Source: Lachnospiraceae bacterium
Lineage (GTDB): Bacteria; Bacillota; Clostridia; Lachnospirales; Lachnospiraceae
Length of the DNA stretch: 64,000 bases
Assembly (NCBI GenBank): GCA_017511045.1
Contig: JAFWLM010000140.1
Span: 19,943-83,942 of the forward strand
Direction of reading: 5' to 3'
Position numbers and translations under genes: made by a program. The notes beneath the pieces are model-generated. The model had not been told where the DNA came from. It saw only the letters and a program-made list of their open reading frames with translations, and did not search any database. This document shows positions 33,549 to 42,231 of the stretch, one piece after another; the first letter of the stretch is position 1; each line of letters starts with the position of its first letter.

Positions 33549-34499
33549 ATGAAAGTAGTTTTTATGGGAACACCGGAGCTTGCTGCGGTGGCATTAAAAA
33601 AACTGATCGGATCGCGGCATGAAGTACTGGCGGTGGTAACACAGCCGGATAAAGCCAGCGGCCGTGGCCGCAGTGTGAAATACTCACCGGTCAAAGAGAC
33701 CGCGTTAGAAGCGGGTATTCCGGTGCTGCAGCCTGTTTCGATCAGGAATGGCGACTGCAAAGAAGAAATCTGTGCATTGGGCGCAGATGTGTTTGTCGTA
33801 GCCGCTTTTTCCCAGCTTCTTCCAAAATGGTTTCTGGAGATCCCTCCATATGGATGTATCAATATTCATCCCTCTCTTCTTCCGAAGTACCGCGGCGCGT
33901 CACCGCTTCGCGGGCCGATCATTGAAGGAGATGCGGACTATGGTGTTACGATCATGAAGATGGCAGAGCAGCTTGACGCCGGCGATATCCTTCTTCAGAA
34001 AGCGTTTCCGATGGGTGCAAAAGAAACGATCCTGACTCTGACACCGAAAGCTGCAGAAATCGGTGCGGAGATGCTGCTTGAGACTCTCGAAAGAATGGAA
34101 AAAGGCACACTGGTGCCGGTTCCGCAGAATGATGCAGAGTCCAGCTATATCAGGCAATTGGATAAAGAAGACGGGAGGATCCACTTCGAAAACAGCGCGG
34201 CACAGATCGAACGCCAGATCCGGGCATGTGATCCCTGGCCGAGCGCCTTTACTAAACTCAGCGGGAAGACCTTTAAGATCTGGGATGCGGATGTGGTCTC
34301 CGATGAAGAAGCAGAGAATAAAGATGATGACGTTCCAACTGGAAGCGTCGTTTATGCAGATAAAAAATCCCTGTATGTCAAATGCGGGGAAGGCTGCCTG
34401 AAACTGAATGAAGTTCAGATGGAAGGCAAAAAGCGGATGGGGATCGAAGAATTCCTCCGCGGAAAGAAGCTCGTGAAAGGATTCCTTTTTGGAGAATAA
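33549..34499 (+). CDS. fmt: Methionyl-tRNA formyltransferase
   Basis: Formylates initiator Met-tRNA using 10-formyl-tetrahydrofolate. The 316 residues start MKVVFMGTPELAAVALKKL, contain the folate-binding and catalytic stretch INIHPSLLPKYRGASPLRG (Asn and His of the active site) and DYGVTIMKMAEQLDAGDIL with the catalytic Asp region. A C-terminal tRNA-binding domain follows with IRACDPWPSAFTKL. Length is normal. It is 5 bp after def; its last 11 bp overlap the rsmB start. Confidence 0.97.
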   Translation: MKVVFMGTPELAAVALKKLIGSRHEVLAVVTQPDKASGRGRSVKYSPVKETALEAGIPVLQPVSIRNGDCKEEICALGADVFVVAAFSQLLPKWFLEIPPYGCINIHPSLLPKYRGASPLRGPIIEGDADYGVTIMKMAEQLDAGDILLQKAFPMGAKETILTLTPKAAEIGAEMLLETLERMEKGTLVPVPQNDAESSYIRQLDKEDGRIHFENSAAQIERQIRACDPWPSAFTKLSGKTFKIWDADVVSDEEAENKDDDVPTGSVVYADKKSLYVKCGEGCLKLNEVQMEGKKRMGIEEFLRGKKLVKGFLFGE

Positions 34500-35790
34500 A
34501 CAAACGGAGAAAACAGATATTCGTGCGATCGTTCTTCAGATGCTGGTAGATACGATCGAGAAGAGAGCCTTCAGTCATATTGTGCTGAATCAGGCTTTTT
34601 CTTCTAATAAGCTGAATCATCAGGAGAAGATCTTTGCCGGAAGACTCTATCACGGTGTCCTTGAACGCGTCTTTTATCTGGACTGGATCATCAGCTCCTA
34701 TTCCAGTGTGAAGATCAATAAGATGAAACCGGTGATTCGAAATATCCTTCGCATGAGTCTTTACCAGATGCTGTTTATGGATGCGGTGCCGGATCATGCA
34801 GCGATCAATGAGGCGGTGCGGCTCACAAAGAAAAAGGGTCTGAAAGGACTTGCACCTTTTGTGAACGGTCTTTTAAGGGCGTTTCAAAGAGGCGGCATCA
34901 AGCCGGGAATGCCGGAACATATCAAACATTCAGTGCCTTTATGGCTGTATGAGCTGGAAGTAGATGAGCTCGGAAAAAAGGCAGCAGATGCGTTCTTTGA
35001 TGCGGCCTGCAACCCGGATGCGGGACTCTATGTACGCATGAACCTCAGAGAAAAAACTGCAGAGGAGATCATTGCTCTGCTGGAAGCAGACGGCTGCAGA
35101 GCAGAGCAGGTTCCGGAGCTCAAAGAAGCGCTGAGGCTTTCAGAAGTAGGAGAACTGACAGAACTTTCTGCTTTTAAGAAAGGTCTGATCACCGTGCAGG
35201 ACTTAAGCTCGATGTTTGTCGGAAAGACTGCAGCTGAGTTTACAGAGCCGGACAAAGTGCGTCAGATCTTAGATGTCTGTGCTGCGCCGGGCGGAAAGAG
35301 CCTTCATTTGGCGGAAACATTTCCGGATGCGTTTGTCTGTGCAAGAGATCTTTCCGAGGCGAAAGTGAAACTGATCGAAGAGAATATTAAACGCAGCGAA
35401 GCAAAGAATATTCAGGCTGAAACCTTTGACGCCCTGGTTTTGGATGAACCAAGAAAAGGAAAAATGGATATCGTGCTTGCTGATCTTCCGTGTTCAGGAC
35501 TTGGGGTGATCGGAAGGAAGGCTGATATCAAGCTGAGACTTTCAGAAGGGGATCTTACAGAACTTGCTGAGCTGCAAAGACAGATCCTGGAAGTCGTAAA
35601 CCAGTATGTTAAGCCGGGCGGGATCCTGATCTACAGTACCTGCACGGTAAACCGGAAAGAAAACCGGGAAAACGCTGTCTGGTTCGAGGAAAACTATCCA
35701 TTTGAAAAGCTTTATGAACGGCAGTTCCTTCCTGGGCAGGATGAATGTGACGGTTTCTATCTTACGGTGTTTCAAAAACTGAACGGATAA
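34489..35790 (+). CDS. rsmB: 16S rRNA m5C967 methyltransferase RsmB
   Basis: S-adenosylmethionine-dependent methyltransferase that modifies C967 of 16S rRNA. The 433 residues combine an N-terminal NusB-like RNA-binding domain (IRAIVLQMLVDTIEK, then IRNILRMSLYQMLFMD and DHAAINEAVRL) with a catalytic domain: CAAPGGKSLHLAE (SAM loop), DLPCSGLGVIGRKADIKLR with the motif IV cysteine and STCTVNRKENRENAVW with the motif VI cysteine. The start is a TTG inside the end of fmt; AAAGG lies 7 bp before it and no better codon is near. Confidence 0.95.
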   Translation: MENKQTEKTDIRAIVLQMLVDTIEKRAFSHIVLNQAFSSNKLNHQEKIFAGRLYHGVLERVFYLDWIISSYSSVKINKMKPVIRNILRMSLYQMLFMDAVPDHAAINEAVRLTKKKGLKGLAPFVNGLLRAFQRGGIKPGMPEHIKHSVPLWLYELEVDELGKKAADAFFDAACNPDAGLYVRMNLREKTAEEIIALLEADGCRAEQVPELKEALRLSEVGELTELSAFKKGLITVQDLSSMFVGKTAAEFTEPDKVRQILDVCAAPGGKSLHLAETFPDAFVCARDLSEAKVKLIEENIKRSEAKNIQAETFDALVLDEPRKGKMDIVLADLPCSGLGVIGRKADIKLRLSEGDLTELAELQRQILEVVNQYVKPGGILIYSTCTVNRKENRENAVWFEENYPFEKLYERQFLPGQDECDGFYLTVFQKLNG

Positions 35791-35797
35791 AAAATAT

Positions 35798-36832
35798 ATG
35801 AGTTCACAGAAAATTGACATTAAATCATTAGAATACGAGGCTTTAGAGGCTCTATTAAAGGACTTGGGACAGCCTGCATTCCGCTGCAAACAGGTTTTTT
35901 CCTGGCTGCATGAGAAGTGCGTAGACAGTTTTGAGGAGATGACAAACCTTTCGAAGGACTTCAGAAATGAGCTGGATGAGAAATGTGAGATACGGGGCCT
36001 GACGAAAAGGAAAGTACTTACTTCAGAAATTGACGGTACAAAGAAGTATTTATTCGAACTTTTCGACGGCAATGTCATTGAAAGTGTCATGATGCCATAT
36101 AAACACGGCAACAGTGTCTGCGTGTCTTCACAGGTCGGCTGCAATATGGGCTGCTCCTTCTGTGCATCCACGATCGACGGCTGTGTGCGCGATCTTACTG
36201 CCTCTGAGATCTTAAGCCAGGTCTATGAGATCCAGAAAGATATCGGTGAACGGGTGTCCAATATCGTCATTATGGGAATGGGGGAACCGCTCATAAATTA
36301 CGATAATGTCGTGCGCTTTGTAAGGATCATCAGCCATGAAAATGCCTTGCATATAAGCCAGAGAAATATTACAATATCCACATGCGGGATAATACCCGCT
36401 ATTATAAAATTGTCCGGCGAAAGGCTAAAGGTGACTTTAGCGCTTTCGTTGCATGCGCCTAACGACAGGATTCGAAGGAAAATCATGCCGGTGGCTAAAA
36501 AATATGCCATTGAAGATGTGCTTTCTGCATGTGATACCTATTTTGAGGAGACAGGAAGACGCGTGACCTTTGAGTATTGTCTGATCGATCAGGTGAACGA
36601 CAGGGAAGAGCATGCGAAAGAGCTTGCCGGACTATTAAAAGGGCGGAATGCCCATGTGAATCTGATACCGGTGAATCCAACACCGGAAAACAACTATGGA
36701 GCAGCAAAAGAGAAGGACATTATGGCCTTCCAGAAAATATTGGAAAAAGAAGGCATAACAGCCACCCGGCGCAGAGAGATGGGAAGAGACATCAGCGGCG
36801 CCTGCGGTCAGTTAGTAAGGAGGAAGTTTTGA
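35798..36832 (+). CDS. rlmN: Dual-specificity RNA methyltransferase RlmN
   Basis: Radical-SAM enzyme that methylates C2 of A2503 in 23S rRNA and A37 in some tRNAs. The 344 residues contain the cluster motif GCNMGCSFCASTIDG (CxxxCxxC), VSNIVIMGMGEPLINYDNV, and the end REMGRDISGACGQL with the methyl-carrying cysteine; both mechanistic cysteines are thus present. The resistance paralogue Cfr is an alternative, but the context (between rsmB and the PP2C gene) and the C-terminal sequence are those of RlmN. Its stop TGA overlaps the TTG start of the next gene. Confidence 0.96.
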   Translation: MSSQKIDIKSLEYEALEALLKDLGQPAFRCKQVFSWLHEKCVDSFEEMTNLSKDFRNELDEKCEIRGLTKRKVLTSEIDGTKKYLFELFDGNVIESVMMPYKHGNSVCVSSQVGCNMGCSFCASTIDGCVRDLTASEILSQVYEIQKDIGERVSNIVIMGMGEPLINYDNVVRFVRIISHENALHISQRNITISTCGIIPAIIKLSGERLKVTLALSLHAPNDRIRRKIMPVAKKYAIEDVLSACDTYFEETGRRVTFEYCLIDQVNDREEHAKELAGLLKGRNAHVNLIPVNPTPENNYGAAKEKDIMAFQKILEKEGITATRRREMGRDISGACGQLVRRKF

Positions 36833-37548
36833 GATCTTACGGAATCACAGACATCGGTATGTCCAGAAAGTATAATCAGGATTATTCATTAGAGTGCGAT
36901 GAGCCGATCGGAAACCTGGATAATCTTTATGCAGTGTGTGATGGTTTAGGCGGTCACAATGCCGGCGAATTTGCATCAGAGAATGCAGCAGAACTGTTCT
37001 TTGATATTGCAGAGGATTCAGATGCCCGGATGCCGCTTTCCATTTTCAGAGAGGCGATCAATAAGGTCAATAATCTGATATACCGGAAAGGACAGGAACC
37101 CCAGTATACCGGAATGGCAACGACTCTGGTTGCATGCTCTGTCCGGGATAATACCGCATACATTGTGAATGTCGGAGATTCCAGAGCCTATATCATCGGT
37201 GATGAGATCACCCAGATCACCTGGGATCATTCCTATGTCGGAGAACTGGTGAAAGAAGGAAAACTGACCAAGGATGAGGCCCGCTTCCATAAGAAAAATA
37301 ACGTGATCACCAGAGCCATCGGTGCGGAAAGAACGGTGGAACCGGATTATTTCCAGGTGACGATGGAAGATGATGAGACGATCCTTTTATGCTCGGACGG
37401 GCTTTATAACATGGTAAGTGAATATACAATGAAAGCTGTCGTTAATTCCCATGGAACACTTGAGGAAAAAGCGGAAAAACTGATCGATCTGGCAAACGAA
37501 GCAGGCGGAAAAGATAATATCGCAGTCGTTCTGATCTCTAAATATTAA
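36829..37548 (+). CDS. prpC: PP2C-family serine/threonine phosphatase
   Basis: Metal-dependent phosphatase that reverses the action of the PASTA kinase encoded next door. The 239 residues start RSYGITDIGMSRKYNQD, and show VCDGLGGHNAGEFASE (metal Asp/Gly), GMATTLVACSV, VGDSRAYII, DGLYNMVS and the terminal GGKDNIAVVLI. The start is TTG at 36829, 5 bp after AAGGAGG, and it shares the bases TTGA with the rlmN stop, so translation is coupled. Length is typical for PrpC/Stp. It is followed 56 bp later by prkC. Confidence 0.95.
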   Translation: MRSYGITDIGMSRKYNQDYSLECDEPIGNLDNLYAVCDGLGGHNAGEFASENAAELFFDIAEDSDARMPLSIFREAINKVNNLIYRKGQEPQYTGMATTLVACSVRDNTAYIVNVGDSRAYIIGDEITQITWDHSYVGELVKEGKLTKDEARFHKKNNVITRAIGAERTVEPDYFQVTMEDDETILLCSDGLYNMVSEYTMKAVVNSHGTLEEKAEKLIDLANEAGGKDNIAVVLISKY

Positions 37549-37604
37549 ACCGCAGCTAAGCCAGCAAAGCAGTTGTCAGTAAGATAAAACGGAAGGTGCT
37601 TTTT

Positions 37605-39482
37605 ATGATAAGACCAGGGATGTTTATGGAAGATCGCTATGAGATCCTGGACAAGATCGGTGCAGGAGGAATGAGCGATGTCTATAAAGCAAAAGACCAT
37701 AAACTCAATCGATTCGTCGCAATCAAATTTTTAAAACAGGAATATTGTGAAGATAAAACATTCGTTGCCAAGTTTCAGATCGAGGCACAGTCAGCGGCAG
37801 CTCTGCTGCATCCGAATGTTGTCAGTGTCTATGATGTAAATGAAGCAGACGGCATTTACTATATCGTCATGGAATTCGTCGATGGAATCACGCTGAAGCG
37901 TTACATCGACAGGAACGGCCGTCTTCCGATCAAGGAAGCGACCAGTATTGCGATCCAAGTGGGCCAGGGTATTGAAGCTGCCCACAACGCAAATATCATC
38001 CACAGGGATATCAAGCCGCAGAACGTCCTGATCTCAAGAGAAGGAAAGATCAAGGTGACTGACTTCGGTATTGCAAGAACAACGACAGCCAATACCATCA
38101 GCCAGGATATCTTAGGTTCTGTCCATTATATCTCTCCGGAACAGGCAAGAGGCGGACAGGTCGACGAGCGAAGTGATATCTATTCCTTCGGTATCGTCTT
38201 TTATGAGATGGTGACAGGTGAGCTTCCGTTTGACGGAGATTCCACAGTCTCGATCGCATTAAAGCATATTCAGGAGAGTGTTCCGCTGGTAAGCGACATC
38301 GTGGACGGCGTTCCGTCCAGTGTTGTCCGCATCATTGAAAAATGTACGCAGAAAAAACCGGAACGCAGATATCAGAAGATGTCTTCGCTCCTTGCAGACC
38401 TTAAGACTTCCCTGATCTCCCCGAATGAGGACTTTGTTGTTCTTGAGCCGGAAACACAGGAGAACGCAACGATCCTGATGACAGATGCGGATGCCCGCGT
38501 GATCAGAGAAAGCGGAAACGGAAGACGTCAGAGAGCCGCGGTTCAGGACCGTTACGATGATGAGTATGACGAGTACGATGATCGTTATGATGAATATGAC
38601 GAGTACGATGAGTATGATGATTATGAGGATGAGTACGATGACGGAAACGGGAAAAAGAAAGATCCGTCCCGTAAGAAACTCGATAAGATCCTTCTGATCT
38701 GCGGTATCGTAGCAGGCGCCATTATCCTGATCGTTCTGGGTGTGGTTACGATCCGTGCGATCACCTCCGGTACCGGAGGATGCGGCGGCTCTTCCAAGAA
38801 CAAAGAGGTCGTCGAGATGATCGATGTTGTCGGAAGTGATGCGCAGACGGCAAAAAGCAGACTGGAAGAACTTGGCCTTACAGTAGAACTCAAGTATGAG
38901 ACGAGCGATACAGTGGAAGAAGAGCATGTTATCAGCCAGTCCGTAAAGGCAGGAACAAAGATCGATGCAAAAACCAAAGTTACGCTTATCGTAAGCTCCG
39001 GTCAGGATGCGATCACCCTGGCAAACTATGCCGGAAAGACACAGTCCGAGGCACAGGAAGATCTGATCAGACAGGGTATTCAGGTCAAGGTGACGACGAA
39101 ATACAGTGATGATGTGGAGACCGGAAAAGTAATTGAGACAAATCCGAAAGCAGGAGAAAAGATCTCCAAGAGCACCGTCGTGGAACTGATCGTAAGCCGC
39201 GGAAAAGAAACCAAACAGGTAACGGTTCCGCAGCTGGTCGGAAGCTCACAGGGAGATGCAGAAGCAGCCCTGATCAATGCCGGATTCCATTATAATATCG
39301 TAACGCAGGAAGCAGCCGGACAGGGCGGCATTGTCATCAATCAGTCCCTGGCAGCAGGCTCTTCCGTTGAAGAAGGATCAGAGATCACGATCACGGTGGG
39401 TGTGGAACCGCAGACAGAGCCACCGACACCGGAGCCTCCGACAGATCCGCCGGAGCCGGACACAACAGAAGAAGGTGGCTGA
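37605..39482 (+). CDS. prkC: Membrane serine/threonine kinase with PASTA repeats (PrkC/Stk type)
   Basis: One-pass membrane kinase that senses muropeptides or lipid II. The 625 residues contain a Hanks kinase domain (glycine loop KIGAGGMSDVYKAK, Lys in VAIKFL, catalytic IIHRDIKPQNVLIS, VTDFGIART, YISPEQARGG), a juxtamembrane tract made almost only of Tyr, Asp, Glu and Arg (about residues 315-347), a TM helix (about 358-383, LLICGIVAGAIILIVLGVV), three PASTA repeats (about 400-600) and a Pro/Thr/Glu tail. GTG at 37596 is possible, but GGAAGG 8 bp before the ATG at 37605 is preferred. It partners prpC. Confidence 0.96.
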   Translation: MIRPGMFMEDRYEILDKIGAGGMSDVYKAKDHKLNRFVAIKFLKQEYCEDKTFVAKFQIEAQSAAALLHPNVVSVYDVNEADGIYYIVMEFVDGITLKRYIDRNGRLPIKEATSIAIQVGQGIEAAHNANIIHRDIKPQNVLISREGKIKVTDFGIARTTTANTISQDILGSVHYISPEQARGGQVDERSDIYSFGIVFYEMVTGELPFDGDSTVSIALKHIQESVPLVSDIVDGVPSSVVRIIEKCTQKKPERRYQKMSSLLADLKTSLISPNEDFVVLEPETQENATILMTDADARVIRESGNGRRQRAAVQDRYDDEYDEYDDRYDEYDEYDEYDDYEDEYDDGNGKKKDPSRKKLDKILLICGIVAGAIILIVLGVVTIRAITSGTGGCGGSSKNKEVVEMIDVVGSDAQTAKSRLEELGLTVELKYETSDTVEEEHVISQSVKAGTKIDAKTKVTLIVSSGQDAITLANYAGKTQSEAQEDLIRQGIQVKVTTKYSDDVETGKVIETNPKAGEKISKSTVVELIVSRGKETKQVTVPQLVGSSQGDAEAALINAGFHYNIVTQEAAGQGGIVINQSLAAGSSVEEGSEITITVGVEPQTEPPTPEPPTDPPEPDTTEEGG

Positions 39483-39537
39483 TAAAAAGCCAAGGCAGGA
39501 TACAAAAGATTTAGATAGACAAGGAAACAGGTGAAAA

Positions 39538-40434
39538 ATGGAAGGTAAAATCGTAAAAGCTCTTTCAGGGTTCTATTATGTCAGAACTGCAAATAAAGCG
39601 CTGTATGAATGCAAAGCGAAAGGCGCATTCAGAAATGAAAACATTACACCTCTGGTAGGCGATGATGTCACATTCGATGTGATCAGTGAGTTTGAAAAGA
39701 CCGGTAATGTTACAGACATTAAGCCGAGAAAGAATTCTCTGATCCGTCCGGCAGTTGCCAACGTGGATCAGGCAATGGTCGTTTTTGCAGTCCGCACTCC
39801 GAATCCGAACTTAAGTACGCTGGACCGTTTCCTTGTATTAATGCAGAAACAGAATATTGAAACCATTATCGTGTTCAATAAAAAAGATCTAGCCAAAGGC
39901 GATGATATTAAAAACCTTAGGAAGACCTATAAAAATGCCGGATGTAAAGTGTTCTTTATTGCAGCAGGCGGAGACAAACCGAATCTGTTTTTCCTCAAGC
40001 AAAAGCTGAGAAACAAGATCACAGTCATGGCCGGCCCTTCCGGTGTCGGAAAGTCCACCCTGCTTAATACACTGGCCTACGGAAAATCTGACGAACAGGC
40101 AGCTGTCGGTTCTATCAGCAGCAAGATCGGAAGAGGAAAACATACGACCCGTCATAACGAGATCTTTGATCTCGGAAAAGGCATCAAGATCGTAGATACT
40201 CCGGGCTTCACCTCACTTTTAGTAGATGAGAATGATTTTGCGAAGGAAGAACTTTACACCGCGTTCCCGGAATTTGCTCCTTATGTCGGACAGTGCAAGT
40301 TTAAAGACTGTTCCCACATCAAAGCGAGAGACTGTGCTGTGGAGAAAGCTGTTGCTGACGGAAATATCCCGCAGACGCGTTATAACAGTTACAAAGCAAT
40401 CTATGAAGAACTGAAGGCAAAGAAAAAATATTAA
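39538..40434 (+). CDS. rsgA: Ribosome small-subunit-dependent GTPase RsgA
   Basis: Circularly permuted GTPase that checks late 30S assembly. The 298 residues have an N-terminal OB fold (MEGKIVKALSGFYYV, with KGAFRNENITPLVGD), then G4 FNKKDLA before G1 GPSGVGKSTLLN and G3 DTPGF, the permuted order typical of the family, and a zinc finger CKFKDCSHIKARDCAV (Cys-Cys-His-Cys). Length is normal. It lies between the PASTA kinase and rpe as in Bacillus and many Clostridia. A hairpin follows its stop codon. Confidence 0.97.
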   Translation: MEGKIVKALSGFYYVRTANKALYECKAKGAFRNENITPLVGDDVTFDVISEFEKTGNVTDIKPRKNSLIRPAVANVDQAMVVFAVRTPNPNLSTLDRFLVLMQKQNIETIIVFNKKDLAKGDDIKNLRKTYKNAGCKVFFIAAGGDKPNLFFLKQKLRNKITVMAGPSGVGKSTLLNTLAYGKSDEQAAVGSISSKIGRGKHTTRHNEIFDLGKGIKIVDTPGFTSLLVDENDFAKEELYTAFPEFAPYVGQCKFKDCSHIKARDCAVEKAVADGNIPQTRYNSYKAIYEELKAKKKY

Positions 40435-40438
40435 AAAC

Positions 40439-40466
40439 AACGGCGCATGTTTCATGCGCCGTTTTT
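40439..40466 (+). terminator. Terminator-like hairpin between rsgA and rpe
   Basis: An 11-bp stem (40439-40449 with 40453-40463) with a TTT loop, followed by more T. The ribosome site AGGAG of rpe begins right after it, so read-through must occur or rpe must use it as a partial attenuator. Confidence 0.75.
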
Positions 40467-40478
40467 AGGAGAACAGAC

Positions 40479-41135
40479 ATGAATATTTTGGCACCATCGA
40501 TCTTAGCAGCAGATTTTAAAAACTTAGGAAAACAGCTTTCGGAAATTGCAGAAAACGGAGCAGAGTATGTCCATATCGATGTGATGGACGGTCTGTTCGT
40601 TCCGAGCATTTCTTTCGGAATGCCGGTCATCAAATCCATCCGCCCGGCAAGCGATAAAGTGTTTGACGTACATTTAATGATCGAAGAGCCGATCCGCTAT
40701 ATTAAAGAGTTTAAAGAATCGGGTGCGGATATCATCACGATCCATTATGAAGCCTGCAAGGATGTCCGTGCGACACTTCAGGCAATCAAAGACGCAGGAT
40801 TAAAGACAGGTCTTTCCATTAAGCCGAAAACAGATGTCACTGTTGTGAAGGAATTCCTTCCTCTCTGTGACATGAACCTTCTCATGAGCGTGGAGCCGGG
40901 CTTCGGTGGGCAGAAGTTTATTGATGGATCCTTAGAAAGAGCAGCACAGCTTAAGGCGATCATTGATGAGTCAGGACTTCCGGTCGATCTGGAGATCGAC
41001 GGCGGTATTACGCTAGATAATGTTTCGGATGTTCTGGCAGCCGGAGTGAATGTTATTGTTGCCGGAAGCGCGGTCTTTAAGGAACCGGCAGGAAATACAG
41101 AAAAGTTTATGAAGATCCTGAACAGCCGTCCGTAA
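40479..41135 (+). CDS. rpe: Ribulose-phosphate 3-epimerase
   Basis: Interconverts ribulose 5-phosphate and xylulose 5-phosphate in the pentose phosphate pathway. A TIM barrel of 218 residues beginning ILAPSILAADFKNLG, with YVHIDVMDGLFVPSISFG (metal His and Asp), VHLMIEEP, MSVEPGFGGQKF and LEIDGGITLDNV carrying the second catalytic Asp. Length and motifs are standard. AGGAG is 9 bp before the ATG. In many Firmicutes thiN follows rpe here; instead pfkA comes next, with its own promoter. Confidence 0.97.
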   Translation: MNILAPSILAADFKNLGKQLSEIAENGAEYVHIDVMDGLFVPSISFGMPVIKSIRPASDKVFDVHLMIEEPIRYIKEFKESGADIITIHYEACKDVRATLQAIKDAGLKTGLSIKPKTDVTVVKEFLPLCDMNLLMSVEPGFGGQKFIDGSLERAAQLKAIIDESGLPVDLEIDGGITLDNVSDVLAAGVNVIVAGSAVFKEPAGNTEKFMKILNSRP

Positions 41136-41147
41136 GGACATTATAAT
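41119..41147 (+). promoter_or_regulatory. Promoter of pfkA
   Basis: TGAACA (41119-41124), 17-bp spacer, TATAAT (41142-41147), at the end of rpe. It would give pfkA transcription independent of the long upstream operon. Confidence 0.6.
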
Positions 41148-41184
41148 ATGCTTGCAGGATAGATTCATAGAAACAGGTGATAGA

Positions 41185-42159
41185 ATGAGCGAGAAGAAAA
41201 TCAAAAAAATAGGCATACTGACCAGTGGAGGTGACGCGCCGGGAATGAACGCCGCGATCCGCGCACTTGTCCGTGCAGGGATTCATGCGGGATTTGAAAT
41301 GTACGGTGTGAAAAGAGGCTACAAAGGCCTTCTGGAAGGTGAAATCATCCCATTAGGAACCAGAGATGTTTCGGAGATCCTTCATCGCGGCGGAACAATA
41401 CTGATGACTGCCCGCTCAAAGGAGTTCGTGGATAAGTCCGGACAGGAAAAAGCCAAAGAGATCATGAAAGTCTATGAGCTGGATGCTCTGGTCGTTATCG
41501 GCGGCGACGGTTCTTTCCGCGGAGCATATGAACTTTCCAAACTGGGGATTCCGGTCATAGGAATTCCGGGAACGATCGACAACGATGTTTCCTGCACCGA
41601 TTATTGCATCGGCTATGATACGGCAATGAACACTGCGCTCGAAGCAATTGATAGGATCCGTGATACTGCTTCCTCTCATGAGCGCTGCAGTGTGGTCGAA
41701 GTCATGGGACGTGATGCCGGATACATTGCGCTAAATGTCGGTATGGCCTGCGGAGCTGAGGTGATTCTGATCCCGGAAGTGAAATACAATCTGGAAAAAG
41801 ATGTCTATAAGGTCATCTTAGAAGGACGCAATGTCGGTAAGCATCACTACATCGTAATCGTTGCAGAAGGTGCCGGAGATGTGCAGGAGATCGCGGAAAA
41901 GATCGAAACATTTACCGGGATCGAAACCAGAACGACAGTGCTTGGATATGTTCAAAGAGGTGGAAGCCCGACCGTCAAGGACCGCTTAGCAGCTTCTCAA
42001 ATGGGAATCAAAGCCATTGAGTGTTTAGAAAAAGGAAAGACGGGCAGATTGATCGTTGAGCAGGGAGGCGAGATCAAGGACATCGACATTAAAAAAGGAA
42101 TGGCGATGAAAAAACAGATCACCGCGGAAGAACTCAGTGAGAACCTGAAACTGTTCTGA
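41185..42159 (+). CDS. pfkA: ATP-dependent 6-phosphofructokinase
   Basis: Key glycolytic enzyme phosphorylating fructose 6-phosphate. The 324 residues contain GILTSGGDAPGMNAAIR, IVIGGDGSFRG-type VVIGGDGSFRGAYELS, GIPGTIDNDVSCTDYCIGYDTA with the catalytic Asp, EVMGRDAGYIAL and YVQRGGSPTVKDR. Gly in GGDGS is the signature of ATP-using enzymes; PPi-using relatives have Asp there. TTG at 41152 is in frame, but AGGTGAT before the ATG at 41185 and the family N-terminus support the shorter form. It ends in a terminator shared with queA. Confidence 0.97.
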   Translation: MSEKKIKKIGILTSGGDAPGMNAAIRALVRAGIHAGFEMYGVKRGYKGLLEGEIIPLGTRDVSEILHRGGTILMTARSKEFVDKSGQEKAKEIMKVYELDALVVIGGDGSFRGAYELSKLGIPVIGIPGTIDNDVSCTDYCIGYDTAMNTALEAIDRIRDTASSHERCSVVEVMGRDAGYIALNVGMACGAEVILIPEVKYNLEKDVYKVILEGRNVGKHHYIVIVAEGAGDVQEIAEKIETFTGIETRTTVLGYVQRGGSPTVKDRLAASQMGIKAIECLEKGKTGRLIVEQGGEIKDIDIKKGMAMKKQITAEELSENLKLF

Positions 42160-42177
42160 TCAAAACCAATAAGTAAA

Positions 42178-42214
42178 AAAGACCCTTTCACGTATCATGC
42201 GCGGAAGGGTCTTT
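42178..42214. terminator. Bidirectional terminator between pfkA and queA
   Basis: AAAGACCCTT (42178-42187) pairs with AAGGGTCTTT (42205-42214); T-rich on the right for pfkA and, on the other strand, TTTTTTACTT for queA. Confidence 0.8.
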
Positions 42215-42231
42215 CTGTTAGAATCACTTTT

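Noticed and set aside
36577-36828. N-terminal extension of the PP2C protein inside rlmN
   Set aside because: The upstream frame reads as low-quality, Arg/Ser-rich sequence antisensible to family structure, while AAGGAGG plus TTG at 36829 gives the family N-terminus.
35798-36832. Cfr-type resistance methyltransferase
   Set aside because: Gene order and the C-terminal block are those of housekeeping RlmN.
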